A stretch of DNA of 64,000 nucleotides from CAVQBP01 sp963782475 (lineage in GTDB: Bacteria; Bacteroidota; Ignavibacteria; Ignavibacteriales; Ignavibacteriaceae), in assembly GCA_963782475.1 (NCBI GenBank), contig CAWAJW010000012.1, forward strand, positions 186,001 to 250,000, read 5' to 3'. Numbering within the stretch: the stretch's first letter is position 1; every line of letters begins with the position of its first letter. Positions 48,096-57,582 of this stretch are shown piece after piece. A program made the translations under genes and the position numbers. The notes beneath the pieces are model-generated. The model was not told the origin of the DNA. It saw nothing but the letters and a program-made list of their open reading frames with translations, and did no database searches.

Positions 48096-48129
48096 AAGAC
48101 CTCCAGCGTTTTTAGAGTCTGGAGGTCTT
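48096..48129. terminator. Bidirectional terminator between DinB and egtD
   Basis: AAGACCTCCAG/CTGGAGGTCTT, a perfect 11-bp stem with a 12-nt loop, sits between two converging genes (stops at 48050 and 48134). T-runs are weak, so its strength is uncertain. Confidence 0.65.
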
Positions 48130-48133
48130 AAAA

Positions 48134-49084
48134 TCACCTTTTCACTCTTAAATATTGAATACTAAACAAATGGTTTTCATCTGTCCAGACTTTTCGTACT
48201 TCAAAATAATCAGATACTAATTCAGCAAAACTTTCAAGCGTATATTTGTAAGAATATTCAGTAAGGACAGATTCATTTTTTTTGAAATAAATTGAAGAGC
48301 CATTTAAATGAACATTTTGGTTTTCTTTCGAGATAAGATGCATTTCAATCCTGCTTTTTTTATCATTAAAAAAAGCAAGATGCTTAAATTTATTTAAATC
48401 AAAATCGGAATTTAATTCATTATTTAAATGTTCAAGAATATTCAGATTAAATGATGCAGTCACGCCATCTTTATCATTATAAGCAGCTTCAAGAGTTTTT
48501 TTATCTTTCCTTAAATCAACACCTATAATTACACCTCCGTTGGTACCGCAAATATTAGCAATTCTTTCCAAAAACCCTTTAGCATTTGAAGGAGTGAAAT
48601 TTCCTATAGTGGAACCCGGATAGTAGACTGCTTTATGATCAAAATGTTTATCTATTTGAGGCAATTCAAAATCTTTTGTATAATCTGCAGCCAGCGGGAA
48701 GATATCAATATGCGGATAGAGCTCTTTTAATTCATTTGCGGATTGAACTAAATGTACAGAAGAAATATCAACCGGAACATAACCGGCTAAACCAGGGATA
48801 TTATCAAGGAGGAGGCGTATTTTGATGCTGCTTCCACTCCCCAGTTCTATAAGCAGAGTTCCTTCTCCCAATAAAGATGAAATCTCCTCAATGTTGTCCT
48901 GCATAATTTTTAGTTCGGTTCGTGTAGGATAATATTCATCTAAAGTGCAAATATTATCAAACAATGCGGAACCCTTTTCATCATAAAATAATTTACACGG
49001 GAGCCGTTTAGGCGATAATGACAAGCCCTCAATTACTTCGTTAAGAATCTCTTCCTGGGTGATTTCTTCTGTTTTTATAGTCAT
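48134..49084 (-). CDS. egtD: L-histidine N-alpha-methyltransferase
   Basis: A 316-residue EgtD, which trimethylates histidine to hercynine using S-adenosylmethionine. CKLFYDEKGSALFDNICTLDEYYPTRTE, split as LFYDEKGSALFD and LDEYYPTRTE, is diagnostic. The SAM loop is LIELGSGSSIK and the substrate part reads YYPGSTIGNF. It follows egtB by 94 bp on the same strand; both form the core of ergothioneine synthesis. No EgtE lyase or EgtC gene is present in the window. Confidence 0.95.
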   Translation of the reverse strand: MTIKTEEITQEEILNEVIEGLSLSPKRLPCKLFYDEKGSALFDNICTLDEYYPTRTELKIMQDNIEEISSLLGEGTLLIELGSGSSIKIRLLLDNIPGLAGYVPVDISSVHLVQSANELKELYPHIDIFPLAADYTKDFELPQIDKHFDHKAVYYPGSTIGNFTPSNAKGFLERIANICGTNGGVIIGVDLRKDKKTLEAAYNDKDGVTASFNLNILEHLNNELNSDFDLNKFKHLAFFNDKKSRIEMHLISKENQNVHLNGSSIYFKKNESVLTEYSYKYTLESFAELVSDYFEVRKVWTDENHLFSIQYLRVKR

Positions 49085-49178
49085 ATATTTAACCCTTCAT
49101 TCAGTTCATAATTACTGGTTTTTAGAAACCATTCATCTATGCCGGTCATTTAAAAGCGGCCGGCATTATTACTTACTT

Positions 49179-50492
49179 TTATTGAATATCCTTAGCTAAC
49201 CTGATTCCCATGAATTGCCACCTTGCATTGGGAGGGAAAAAATTACGGTAGGTTTTCCTGATATGAGTTTCTGAAGTAGCACAAGAGCCGCCCCGTAAAA
49301 CCATTTGACCAGACATAAATTTACCGTTGTATTCACCAAGAGCTCCCGGCAACGTTTTATAACCGGGATAAGGAGAATATGAACTTCTTGTCCATTCCCA
49401 TACATCACCGTACATTTGTTCGAGATCATTTGTGTCTTCTGAAATAGGAACCGGGTGAAAATTTTTGTTCTCGACAAAATTTCCTTTTATATTAAGATTT
49501 GAAGCAGCGGTTTCCCATTCGGCTTCAGTAGGAAGTCTTGCCCCTATCCATCTTGCGAAAGCATCTGCTTCATAAAAGCTGACATGACAAACAGGTTCAT
49601 CCGGGTTAACTTTTTTAAATCCGGTTAATTTAAAGTTCCACCATTCGCCGTTTATTTTTTCCCAATAAAGAGGGGCATGCCATTTTTCTCTCTCGATAGC
49701 TGCCGCACCGTCGGATAACCATAATTCAGGTCTGCTGTAACCTTCCTCCTCAATAAACTTTATATACTCTCCGTTCGTAATTAATCTTGAAGCTAAATTG
49801 AATGGCTCTAAATATTCCTTATGCCGGGGTGATTCATTATCATAAGAAAATTTACTTCCGTTGTAGCCAATCTGATAAGTCCCTTCCTTAAATGAAATCC
49901 ATTTTACAGGCGGAAGTTTTCCGATCTTTTTGTCTTCTATATCCATGTATACTGGGTGAAGAGGATTAATGGAAAACACATGCTTAATATCAGTTAACAT
50001 TAATTCCTGGTGCTGCTGTTCATGGTGCAAACCTATTTCAACTACCTGTGCTAATTTTCTAAATGTTTCTTCATCGCTCTCTTCTAAAAATACAAGCATA
50101 TTTTGATCGACATATTCTCTATATTTAAATACTTCCTTTACACTCGGGCGGGATAATAAGCCTCTCTTAGGTCTTTCAAATCTTTCACCAGCCTGGATGT
50201 AATATGAATTAAACAGGTATGCATATTGCGGGTGCAGGGATTTATAATTTACAGAAGCTTCTTTTAAAACAAATGTTTCAAAGAACCAGCTTGTATGAGA
50301 TAAATGCCATTTAGCCGGGCTTACATCGGGCATTGATTGTATTACATAATCTTCCGTGATCAAAGGATTGCATATTTCCAACGAAAAATCCCTTACGGCT
50401 TTGAATCTGCTTAAAAGATTATTCCTCGATAAATATTCCCCGGTTTCTCTGTTCAAAGTTAATATGTCAGAATGCCCGTTCATTGTATTCAT
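49179..50492 (-). CDS. egtB: Hercynine oxygenase
   Basis: A 437-residue EgtB. The N-terminal DinB-like domain has W-H in SPAKWHLSHTSWFFETFVL and the iron ligands HHEQQHQE near residue 155. The C-terminal sulfatase-modifying-factor (FGE) domain runs from about residue 200, with ESPRHKEYLEPF, PVCHVSFYEADAFARWIGARLPTEAEWE, and WEWTRSSYSPYPG; the end reads VLRGGSCAT and RNFFPPNARWQFMGIRLA. It joins a sulfur donor (cysteine or gamma-glutamylcysteine) to hercynine with oxygen. The need for oxygen indicates at least occasional aerobic life. Confidence 0.95.
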   Translation of the reverse strand: MNTMNGHSDILTLNRETGEYLSRNNLLSRFKAVRDFSLEICNPLITEDYVIQSMPDVSPAKWHLSHTSWFFETFVLKEASVNYKSLHPQYAYLFNSYYIQAGERFERPKRGLLSRPSVKEVFKYREYVDQNMLVFLEESDEETFRKLAQVVEIGLHHEQQHQELMLTDIKHVFSINPLHPVYMDIEDKKIGKLPPVKWISFKEGTYQIGYNGSKFSYDNESPRHKEYLEPFNLASRLITNGEYIKFIEEEGYSRPELWLSDGAAAIEREKWHAPLYWEKINGEWWNFKLTGFKKVNPDEPVCHVSFYEADAFARWIGARLPTEAEWETAASNLNIKGNFVENKNFHPVPISEDTNDLEQMYGDVWEWTRSSYSPYPGYKTLPGALGEYNGKFMSGQMVLRGGSCATSETHIRKTYRNFFPPNARWQFMGIRLAKDIQ

Positions 50493-50723
50493 TCCTTAAA
50501 GTAAGAAAAAAATTATGATATAATTATTCAAAGAATAATTAAATAAAGATTTTAAAACAATTTTAATATTGTCTTGTATGATAAGGCTAACATCATATAA
50601 TGTAAAAAATCAAAATTAAATGTGATGTAATCATTTTTAAGAGAATGGGAGTATAAACATATTACGAGATATTAATAATAATTGATAATATTAGTTGCGT
50701 TTTTTTTATAAAATGGATTTATA
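50493..50723. promoter_or_regulatory. Divergent gap between egtB and an outer-membrane gene
   Basis: A 231-bp AT-rich gap shared by two divergent genes and so containing both promoters. No repeat or named operator recognised. Confidence 0.35.
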
Positions 50724-51221
50724 ATGAAGAAGAATTTTATAGTTATCAGCACTGCTTTAATTTTTTGTATGAGTTTTAGTAATATAAATGCCCAAAGTCC
50801 CCAAGGGAAAAATTTCGGTTTTGGTATAATAGTGGGAGATCCGACCGGAGGGACTTTAAAATTCTTTACTCAAAGAAATAATGCTTTTGTAATTGACTTC
50901 GGTGCTTCATACTTCGGATCACCCAGAATAGGTGTAGACTATCTGTGGCAGTTTAATGCCTTTAACTCAAATATTGCTAACTTATATGCAGGGGCAGGCG
51001 GTACAATCGGATTTGGAAGGGGCAATGGATTTTATTACAAAGATAGATATTTAAGGGAAAAAAGTAATGTCGGGCTTGGTGCAAGAGGTATTTTCGGCGT
51101 CAATGTTATTCCTTTAAGAACACCTTTGGAGTTTTTCTTCGAGGTGGGAGTTTTACTTTCAGTTGCACCTGATTTTGGCTCATCTGCTGATATAGGACTG
51201 GGGATGAGATTTTATCCATAA
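50724..51221 (+). CDS. Small outer-membrane/secreted beta-rich protein
   Basis: A 165-residue exported protein with signal peptide KKNFIVISTALIFCMSFSNI ending NAQ. The mature part has alternating glycine/aromatic strands (KNFGFGIIVGDPTGG; GGTIGFGRGNGFYYKD; PDFGSSADIGLGMRFYP), which fits a small eight-strand barrel. No specific family recognised. Confidence 0.7.
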   Translation: MKKNFIVISTALIFCMSFSNINAQSPQGKNFGFGIIVGDPTGGTLKFFTQRNNAFVIDFGASYFGSPRIGVDYLWQFNAFNSNIANLYAGAGGTIGFGRGNGFYYKDRYLREKSNVGLGARGIFGVNVIPLRTPLEFFFEVGVLLSVAPDFGSSADIGLGMRFYP

Positions 51222-51240
51222 ATTAAAAATAGGAGTTGTT

Positions 51241-51537
51241 ATGCCTAATGCATGGAATAATAAGGAAGAAAAAGAATATAAACATATTAAGAATAGTGCG
51301 AAGAAAAGAGGTAAATCTGTTAAAAGAGCTGAAGAAATGGCTGCCAGAACTGTAAATAAAGAGAGAAGAAAAAAAGGGAAAACATCTAATAAAAAATCTC
51401 AGGGAACCGGAAATCCTAATAAAAGCTTTAACGAAAGAACCAAGGAAGAACTTTATAATTTAGCTCAAAAGAAAAATATTGCAGGGAGGAGCAAAATGAC
51501 AAAAAGCGAACTTATTAAAGCTCTAAGAAAAAAATAA
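51241..51537 (+). CDS. Basic protein with Rho_N-like domain
   Basis: A 98-residue, very basic protein. KSVKRAEEMAARTVNKERRK is the central block seen in proteins labelled plasmid-stabilisation or Rho-termination-factor-like. The C-terminus TKEELYNLAQKKNIAGRSKM is a Rho N-terminal/SAP-like helical motif that could bind nucleic acid. AGGAG lies 5 bp before the ATG, 19 bp after the preceding gene. Confidence 0.8.
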   Translation: MPNAWNNKEEKEYKHIKNSAKKRGKSVKRAEEMAARTVNKERRKKGKTSNKKSQGTGNPNKSFNERTKEELYNLAQKKNIAGRSKMTKSELIKALRKK

Positions 51538-51768
51538 TCAGCATTTTATATTTTGATTAATTTTCGCGGCAGCATTGTCAATACCAAAGATATTTGACCT
51601 TAACCAAAAGTCAAATTAAAGATGAACATACTTAAAATTCTATCTTCATTATAATATAAACTGAACTTTTTTTGTAAGTTGTAACGCAGGTTATTCATTT
51701 TTATCAAAAGTTTTAATATTTATAGATTATCAATTTAGCTGAACATAAAATTTCGAAAGGAGAAAACT

Positions 51769-52200
51769 ATGCCTGTTAGAACTGCCAATGCTGAATGGCG
51801 CGGAAATTTGAAAGAAGGCACGGGAACCATTAGCACTGAAACCGGTACATTAAAAAATGTTGCGTATAATTTTGTCTCCCGTTTTGAGCAGGGAGATCAA
51901 ACTAATCCCGAAGAATTATTGGGAGCAGCTCATGCTGCCTGTTTTTCAATGGCTTTAGCCGGTTCTCTTTCTGGAGAAGGTTATAAAGTTAATTCTATTA
52001 AAACGGAAGACAAGGTAAGTATTGCAAGGGTTGAGGATGGTTTTAAGATTACAAAAATAGAAATTTCAACAACCGGTGATGTAAACGGTATAGATGAAAA
52101 AAAATTCAATGAATTTGCAGAGAAATCAAAGAAGGGGTGCCCGGTTTCAAAAGCTTTGACCGGAACTGAGTTTGTATTAACTGCAAAATTGAAAAAATAA
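51769..52200 (+). CDS. OsmC-family peroxiredoxin
   Basis: A 143-residue OsmC/Ohr protein with the two active cysteines, in AAHAACFSMALAGSL and KSKKGCPVSKALTG, and the catalytic arginine near SRFEQG. It reduces organic hydroperoxides, using dihydrolipoyl or similar thiols. AAAGGAG lies upstream. Shorter spacing and the opening PVRTANAEWRG place it in the OsmC (not Ohr) branch. Confidence 0.93.
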   Translation: MPVRTANAEWRGNLKEGTGTISTETGTLKNVAYNFVSRFEQGDQTNPEELLGAAHAACFSMALAGSLSGEGYKVNSIKTEDKVSIARVEDGFKITKIEISTTGDVNGIDEKKFNEFAEKSKKGCPVSKALTGTEFVLTAKLKK

Positions 52201-52229
52201 ATTTTATATTGAGATTAAGTTAATTGGAT

Positions 52230-52256
52230 GTCATACTTTGCTTGTCATAGTATGAC
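52230..52256. repeat. GTCATACT/AGTATGAC hairpin
   Basis: An 8-bp stem with an 11-nt loop, between converging genes. Its arms are those of the palindrome in the 390-bp repeat (GTCATACTGAG to GTATGAC), so it is a solitary member of the same REP-like family and may serve as terminator. Confidence 0.6.
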
Positions 52257-52299
52257 GTTCATATCCACAATTGATTGGGAATGAACCAGCTGAAGAAAC

Positions 52300-52581
52300 T
52301 TATTCTTCTACTAAGTCTTTAAACTGCTTATTCTTTTCAATAAAAACACGAACATAAGAGCAGGCAGGAATTACTTTAAAATTGTTTTCTCTGGCATATT
52401 CAAGTGCATATCTTACAACTTTAGCTGCGATATTTTGCCCTCTTAAATTAAATGGCACATACGTATGATCAAAAATCAAAACATTTTCTCCATCATTATC
52501 GTATGTTAAGTAAGCTTCTCTTCCTTCGATAAAAGTAAAAAATCTTTTTTTTGCTATATTATGTTGAATTTCCAGGTCCAT
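52300..52581 (-). CDS. GNAT-fold acetyltransferase (YjdJ-type)
   Basis: A 93-residue short GNAT of the COG2388 kind: IFDHTYVPFNLRGQNIAAKV carries the acetyl-CoA loop (RGQNIA), and VIPACSYVRVFIEKN is the conserved end. Substrate unknown. Confidence 0.88.
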   Translation of the reverse strand: MDLEIQHNIAKKRFFTFIEGREAYLTYDNDGENVLIFDHTYVPFNLRGQNIAAKVVRYALEYARENNFKVIPACSYVRVFIEKNKQFKDLVEE

Positions 52582-52779
52582 AATAATAATCTTCTAAATT
52601 TATTACAGAGAATTTTTATTATTACAATTATGCTGCTGTAAGATAAAAAACTGCATGAACAGTTAAAACATAAATTTTAGAGTCTCAATAACAAACGAAA
52701 TAATGGCAATGTAAATAAAAAAATGAAGATATCTACCATTCAATTTATCTGCAAAAAGCGGATATATTTTAAGAAAAGA

Positions 52780-52812
52780 TTAAGATTAAGAGTAGGATTA
52801 AGAATAATATAA
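52780..52812. repeat. GATTAAGA low-complexity run
   Basis: GATTAAGATTAAGAGTAGGA is complementary to the run at 31028-31060. It follows the ychF stop codon by a few bases. Confidence 0.6.
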
Positions 52813-52818
52813 ATGGAG

Positions 52819-53919
52819 CTAGACATTAAAGAGGAAATGCATAATATCACCATCATGAACTTCGTAATCCTTCCCTTCAATTCTTAAAACTCCGGCATTC
52901 CTGCATGCGGCTTCGGAACCGAACTTAATATAATCTTCATAACTAATTACTTCTGCACGGATAAATCCTTTTTCAAAATCAGTATGGATTACAGCTGCTG
53001 ATTGCGGAGCTTTCCATCCCCGGTGTATTGTCCATGCACGGACTTCTTTAGGTCCCGCAGTAAAATAACTTATTAAACCTAAAGTATGAAACCCGGTTCG
53101 AATTATTTTTTCAAGCCCGCTTTCCTTAACACCGTAAGAATCCAGGAATTCACTTCGTTCTTTTTCATCAATTGCAATAAGCTCTTCCTCAACCTTAGCA
53201 GAGATTTTAACTGCATCAGCATTCTTACTATCGGCATACTCCATTACCGACTTTACATAATCATTATCTTCTGCCAGGCTGTCTTCACTCACATTTGCAC
53301 AGTAGATAATATTTTTACCGGATATCAATCCCATTTCTTTTAACAGCATCTGAACAGGTTCTCTATCCTTTCCCGGATATAAAGAAGCAGGGCTGCCGTT
53401 ATTCATAAATTTTAACAGATCTTCTGCTTCATCAGCCAATGCTTTTGCAGCCTTATCGCCTTTAGCCTGTTTCTGAAGCCGATCAATTTTTTTTTCAAGA
53501 GTCTGAACATCCGCAAGCAAAAGTTCTGTCTCAATTACTTCGATATCTCTCAAAGGGTTAACGCTTCCATCCACATGAACAACGTTTTCATCATCAAAGC
53601 AGCGTATTACATGTAATATTGCATCGGTCTGACGGATATTGCTCAGGAATTGATTTCCTAAACCTTCTCCTTTACTGGCTCCTTTTACAAGCCCGGCTAT
53701 ATCTACAAAATCCACTGTAGAATATACAGTGCGGGCAGGCTTAACTAATGCAGTCAGTTTATCTACTCTTTCGTCGGGGACAGGAACAATTGCTTTGTTT
53801 GGTTCAATTGTGCAGAAAGGATAATTTGCCGATTCTGCATTTTGTGCTTTTGTTAATGCATTAAACACCGTGGATTTTCCTACATTAGGCAATCCGACAA
53901 TTCCAATACTTAAACCCAT
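52819..53919 (-). CDS. ychF: YchF/Obg-like ATPase
   Basis: A 366-residue YchF, the family's usual length. G1 is GLPNVGKSTVFNALTKAQN, G3 is VDIAGLVKGASKGEGLGNQFL, and the end is the TGS-like domain EDYIKFGSEAACRNAGVLRI with DGDIMHFLFNV. It binds ATP in preference to GTP and associates with ribosomes. Unbroken frame. Redox control by a cysteine is known for some homologues. Confidence 0.97.
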   Translation of the reverse strand: MGLSIGIVGLPNVGKSTVFNALTKAQNAESANYPFCTIEPNKAIVPVPDERVDKLTALVKPARTVYSTVDFVDIAGLVKGASKGEGLGNQFLSNIRQTDAILHVIRCFDDENVVHVDGSVNPLRDIEVIETELLLADVQTLEKKIDRLQKQAKGDKAAKALADEAEDLLKFMNNGSPASLYPGKDREPVQMLLKEMGLISGKNIIYCANVSEDSLAEDNDYVKSVMEYADSKNADAVKISAKVEEELIAIDEKERSEFLDSYGVKESGLEKIIRTGFHTLGLISYFTAGPKEVRAWTIHRGWKAPQSAAVIHTDFEKGFIRAEVISYEDYIKFGSEAACRNAGVLRIEGKDYEVHDGDIMHFLFNV

Positions 53920-54089
53920 TAGAAGTAATACCGTAATTAAATGAGAGGATTTCTTTACGCAAATATAGTAAGAATATGATCATCATTAAATTCAAAAAGC
54001 AGCGCAGATTATAGATGTAGTTCCAGATACTCTTAATCTGTCCCATAAAGAGTTGATCTAATTTTTTGGTAAGCTGATAAGGAGAAGAG

Positions 54090-54110
54090 AGATGCTCTGT
54101 GAGAGCATCT
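54090..54110 (-). terminator. Hairpin after the HtrA-like gene
   Basis: AGATGCTCT/AGAGCATCT, a 9-bp stem with a GTG loop, 13 bp past the stop of the HtrA-like gene on its strand, followed there by a pyrimidine-rich tract. Confidence 0.55.
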
Positions 54111-54122
54111 CCATTTAAATAT

Positions 54123-55142
54123 TTAATTTAATCTTTCGGAGGGAACAATATCAAGATCAATTACTTCAGTCCGGCGAAGGATTTTGATATTAGATTCTTT
54201 TCCAACCTGCAAATCTGTAAGCTGCTTATGCAAATCATCAATAACGGAAACCGGTTGATCATTAAAACCGATAATAATATCTCCTTCGCTTAATCCTGCC
54301 TTTTGCGCAGGGCTGTTCTTTTCCATTGAGGTAATAAGTATTCCTTTTTCAACGGGTAAATTATAAAAGCGGATAATTCTTTTATGGATCGGGACATTCT
54401 GTCCTGCAATGCCAATATAACTTCTTTTTATTTTTCCGTCTTTGATTAGCTTCCCGGCAATAAATTTGGCCGTATTAATTGCAGTAGCAAAACAAATGTT
54501 TTGCGCCGGGAGAATAGCTGCAGTATTAACACCTATTACTTCCCCACGAGAATTTACCAGGGGACCGCCCGAATTTCCCGGATTCAATGCTGCATCAGTC
54601 TGGATTACATTATCAATTAATCTGCCGGAACTTGCCCGTAAAGAACGGCCCAGCGCGCTTATAACTCCCGCGGTAACGGTAGTTTGAAAGCCATAAGGAT
54701 TTCCAATTGCAATTACAAGCTGCCCTACTTTTATTTTTTCCGAATCACCAAAAGATACCGGATTAATATTTGGTGAATCAATTCTAACTACCGCAAGATC
54801 AGTATCAGGATCATCTCCCATATTATCGGCTAAATATCTTCTGCCGTCGGAAAGAATTACTTCAATTTTAGATGAATTATGCACCACATGGCTGTTTGTT
54901 AAAATGAACCCGTCGGGAGTGAAGATAAATCCCGACCCGCTTCCGCTTCTAACATTTGTATTATTCCGGCCATTGGTTAAAACATTAATATTTACCACTG
55001 CAGGGCTGACAATGCTGGAGGCATTAATTACAGATTTAGAATAAGAGTCAAGTAATTCTTCTTCTTCAAAAGTTTTACTATCGTGATGTCCCGGTTCAAA
55101 AATTTCACTCTCCCTGGATAAAAAATCGATTTCGTTATTCAT
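54123..55142 (-). CDS. HtrA/DegP-like serine protease with PDZ domain
   Basis: A 339-residue trypsin-like protease. The catalytic triad is H in LTNSHVVHN, D in DPDTDLAVVRI, and S in ALNPGNSGGPLVN. One PDZ domain follows (EKGILITSMEKNSPAQKAGLSEGDIIIGFN). The N-terminus (MNNEIDFLSRESEIFEPGHH) is acidic and has no signal peptide or membrane helix, unlike DegP or DegS, so it may act in the cytoplasm, or the start may be misread. Flanked by hairpins on both sides. Confidence 0.93.
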   Translation of the reverse strand: MNNEIDFLSRESEIFEPGHHDSKTFEEEELLDSYSKSVINASSIVSPAVVNINVLTNGRNNTNVRSGSGSGFIFTPDGFILTNSHVVHNSSKIEVILSDGRRYLADNMGDDPDTDLAVVRIDSPNINPVSFGDSEKIKVGQLVIAIGNPYGFQTTVTAGVISALGRSLRASSGRLIDNVIQTDAALNPGNSGGPLVNSRGEVIGVNTAAILPAQNICFATAINTAKFIAGKLIKDGKIKRSYIGIAGQNVPIHKRIIRFYNLPVEKGILITSMEKNSPAQKAGLSEGDIIIGFNDQPVSVIDDLHKQLTDLQVGKESNIKILRRTEVIDLDIVPSERLN

Positions 55143-55233
55143 ATTGTATTCCTGATTTAATAAATAAGTCCGGCATATTTATAAATTTATTTTGAAAAAA
55201 TAAATCTAATATTTAAGTGATGTGATCTTTGCA

Positions 55234-55254
55234 GAGCGGCTTGTAGTGCCGCTC
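55234..55254 (-). terminator. GAGCGGC/GCCGCTC hairpin
   Basis: A 7-bp GC-rich stem with a 7-nt loop (TTGTAGT), within a longer GCAG/CTGC extension. It lies between the DPP III stop and the HtrA start. Terminator or REP-like element. Confidence 0.5.
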
Positions 55255-55293
55255 CTGCATTTGAAGTGAATAAAATATCCCGCTGGTTATTAT

Positions 55294-57360
55294 TTAATTT
55301 TTGTTTGGGAGAAATGAATAATTTTTGCCATAGTAAAGCATTTCTTTAGTAAAATCATCCGGGTATTCAATATTGACATCGGAAATTTTGCCGTTATTAT
55401 AAACAGGTTTCAAAATAGGGTTAATGAATCCTTTGTATGCCGGTATATTCAATTTTGCATAACGTTCTCTAACTTCTTTTACAAGAATGGAATCGGCTTT
55501 AACACCGTAAGTTTCCACAATATTTTTGGCTGATGTAAAATCTCCTTCGGATGTTATCCTCTGGATTTCTTTCAGCAATTGTCCGAACAAATCCCGTAAT
55601 TTTTTATAATCATTTATTACAAAATAAGTTTTACCGTTTTTAATTTTCTTCTCAATTACATTCTCCTTTTCACCTTTCTCAAAAGCCCACTTAGCAATTA
55701 ACTGCCTGTTGCGCATATGGGATTCCTCTATATTATCTCCCGGAATTATTCTTCTTAACTGCTGAAGAAGACCGTTCCGTATATAATTATTGTATTCTGC
55801 TTTAAATGCTTCTTTATCCGGCATCACGCCAATATCAATTAATTTTTGGTCAGGTAGGTAATAAAGGGAAACAAGGTCAGCCCTGGCTTCTTCGATAGTT
55901 GAAGCATAACTTTTAAGTGTTTCTTTAGGTGTCCCGATGCCGGGTAAAATCTGGCCTGATGCATGTCCGATGACTTCATGCATGTCCGTATGAAGATCAT
56001 CGGTTATTGTTCCATATTTTTTACCGAGTTCGACTTCTTCGGAAGAATAAGCAAATTCTTCCAATGAACCGTCACCTGAACCTGCTTCATTATATGCATG
56101 GACGATATTTCCAAGGTTTACAGATTTGGAACCATATTCTTTCCTGATCCATGTCGAATTTGGTAAATTGATTCCTATTGGAGTCGCAGGTGAAGCATTA
56201 CCGCATTCAACAACAACGGTAATTACTTTGGCAGAGATTCCGACTACATTTTTCTTTTTAAATTCCTGATCAATCGGTGAATTGTCTTCAAACCATTGAG
56301 CCTGATCGGCTATTGCAGCAATTGTTTTTGTCGCTTCTTTATCCTTTATAGAGACTATTGATTCATATGAACCCTTTATTCCTAAAGGATCATCATAAAC
56401 CTCTATAAAGCCATTTACTATATCGGAGTTAGATGAAGTATCCCGGCTCCACATTATGTTGTATTCATCCCAGGTTTTTAAATCACCTGTTTTATAAAAA
56501 TCAATTAATTTATTTAAAGAGGCTTTTTGATGATCATTATCTGCAGCTTCGGCAGCCTTACCGAGCCAATAAATAATTTTTTCAATTGCCGGGGAATACA
56601 TTCCTCCGAGCATCCATTTTTTCTCCTCAATTTTCCCATTGGTTTTTACCAATTTGGAATTTAATCCGTACCATACCGGTTCCGGGTCATTCTTAACCTT
56701 CTGCTTATCATAAAAATTTTCTACTTCTTTTTCACTGACTCCTTCATAAAAATTTACTGCGGATGTTTTTATTAAATCCTGGTCCGGCGACAGGTTGACC
56801 TTTAATAGGAGCTATATCGGGATTAAAAATTATAGGAATAATTCTGTCAAGAAATTTCTCAACCGGCTCACCTTTCTCCAATGGTAAATTTTTACTATCA
56901 GAATTTTTTACGAGTTCAATAAAATATTCTTTTGAAAAATCCGGGATAAATTTCTGATTTGAATAATGATGATGAATTCCGTTTGAAAACCATACTCTTT
57001 TAGTATAGATCATAAAATTATTAAAGTTGACTGTATTCCGATCTCCGGTGTAGCTATTAACAACAGATTCCAATGTTCTTCTTATTTCAAGATTATGTTT
57101 ATAATTCTGATCATAAAAGATATCTCTTCCGGATAAAGCAGCCTCATACAAATAGTAGACAAATTCTTTCTCTTTAAGGGTAAGATTATTAAACCCGGGG
57201 ATTTTATAACGAAGGATGCCGACATCGGCGAATTGTTCTGTTTGATATTTAAAATTGTCTCCGGTTTTCATTCATAATATTTTTATCATCTTTCTTCTGT
57301 TCACAGCTTAAAAGAGATTATTGACAAAGCTAAAGTGATAATATATTTTATTAAATGCAT
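55294..57360 (-). CDS. Dipeptidyl-peptidase III (M49) lipoprotein, frameshifts
   Basis: About 688 residues after bridging frame changes near 57310, 57272 and 56740. The first start (57358-57360) gives MHLIKYIITLALSIISF, then the lipobox LLSCEQKKDDKN. The body begins YQTEQFADVGILRYKIPGF. The zinc site of family M49 is present, slightly varied: HEVIGHASGQ (usual HELLGH), with the second acid in IEEARADLVSLYYL. It removes dipeptides from peptide N-termini, probably in the periplasm. All family blocks are present, so the breaks are more likely base errors. Confidence 0.85.
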
Positions 57361-57582
57361 CTCTCACCCATTTAAATTTATAAATTAAGTTTAAATATAA
57401 AAATTATTGTTTTAGGGTTCTAAAAAACAGGGGGTAAAAATTTCGTACGGAAAACCCAGTTAGCTGCTTAAGCATATTAAACTAAGTATTCATCCCGGCA
57501 TAAAAGAGAAAATATAAATAGCGATAACCATTTCAATTTATTTACAGCAGCAAGACAGCTTACTTAAAACAATTCAACTTCA

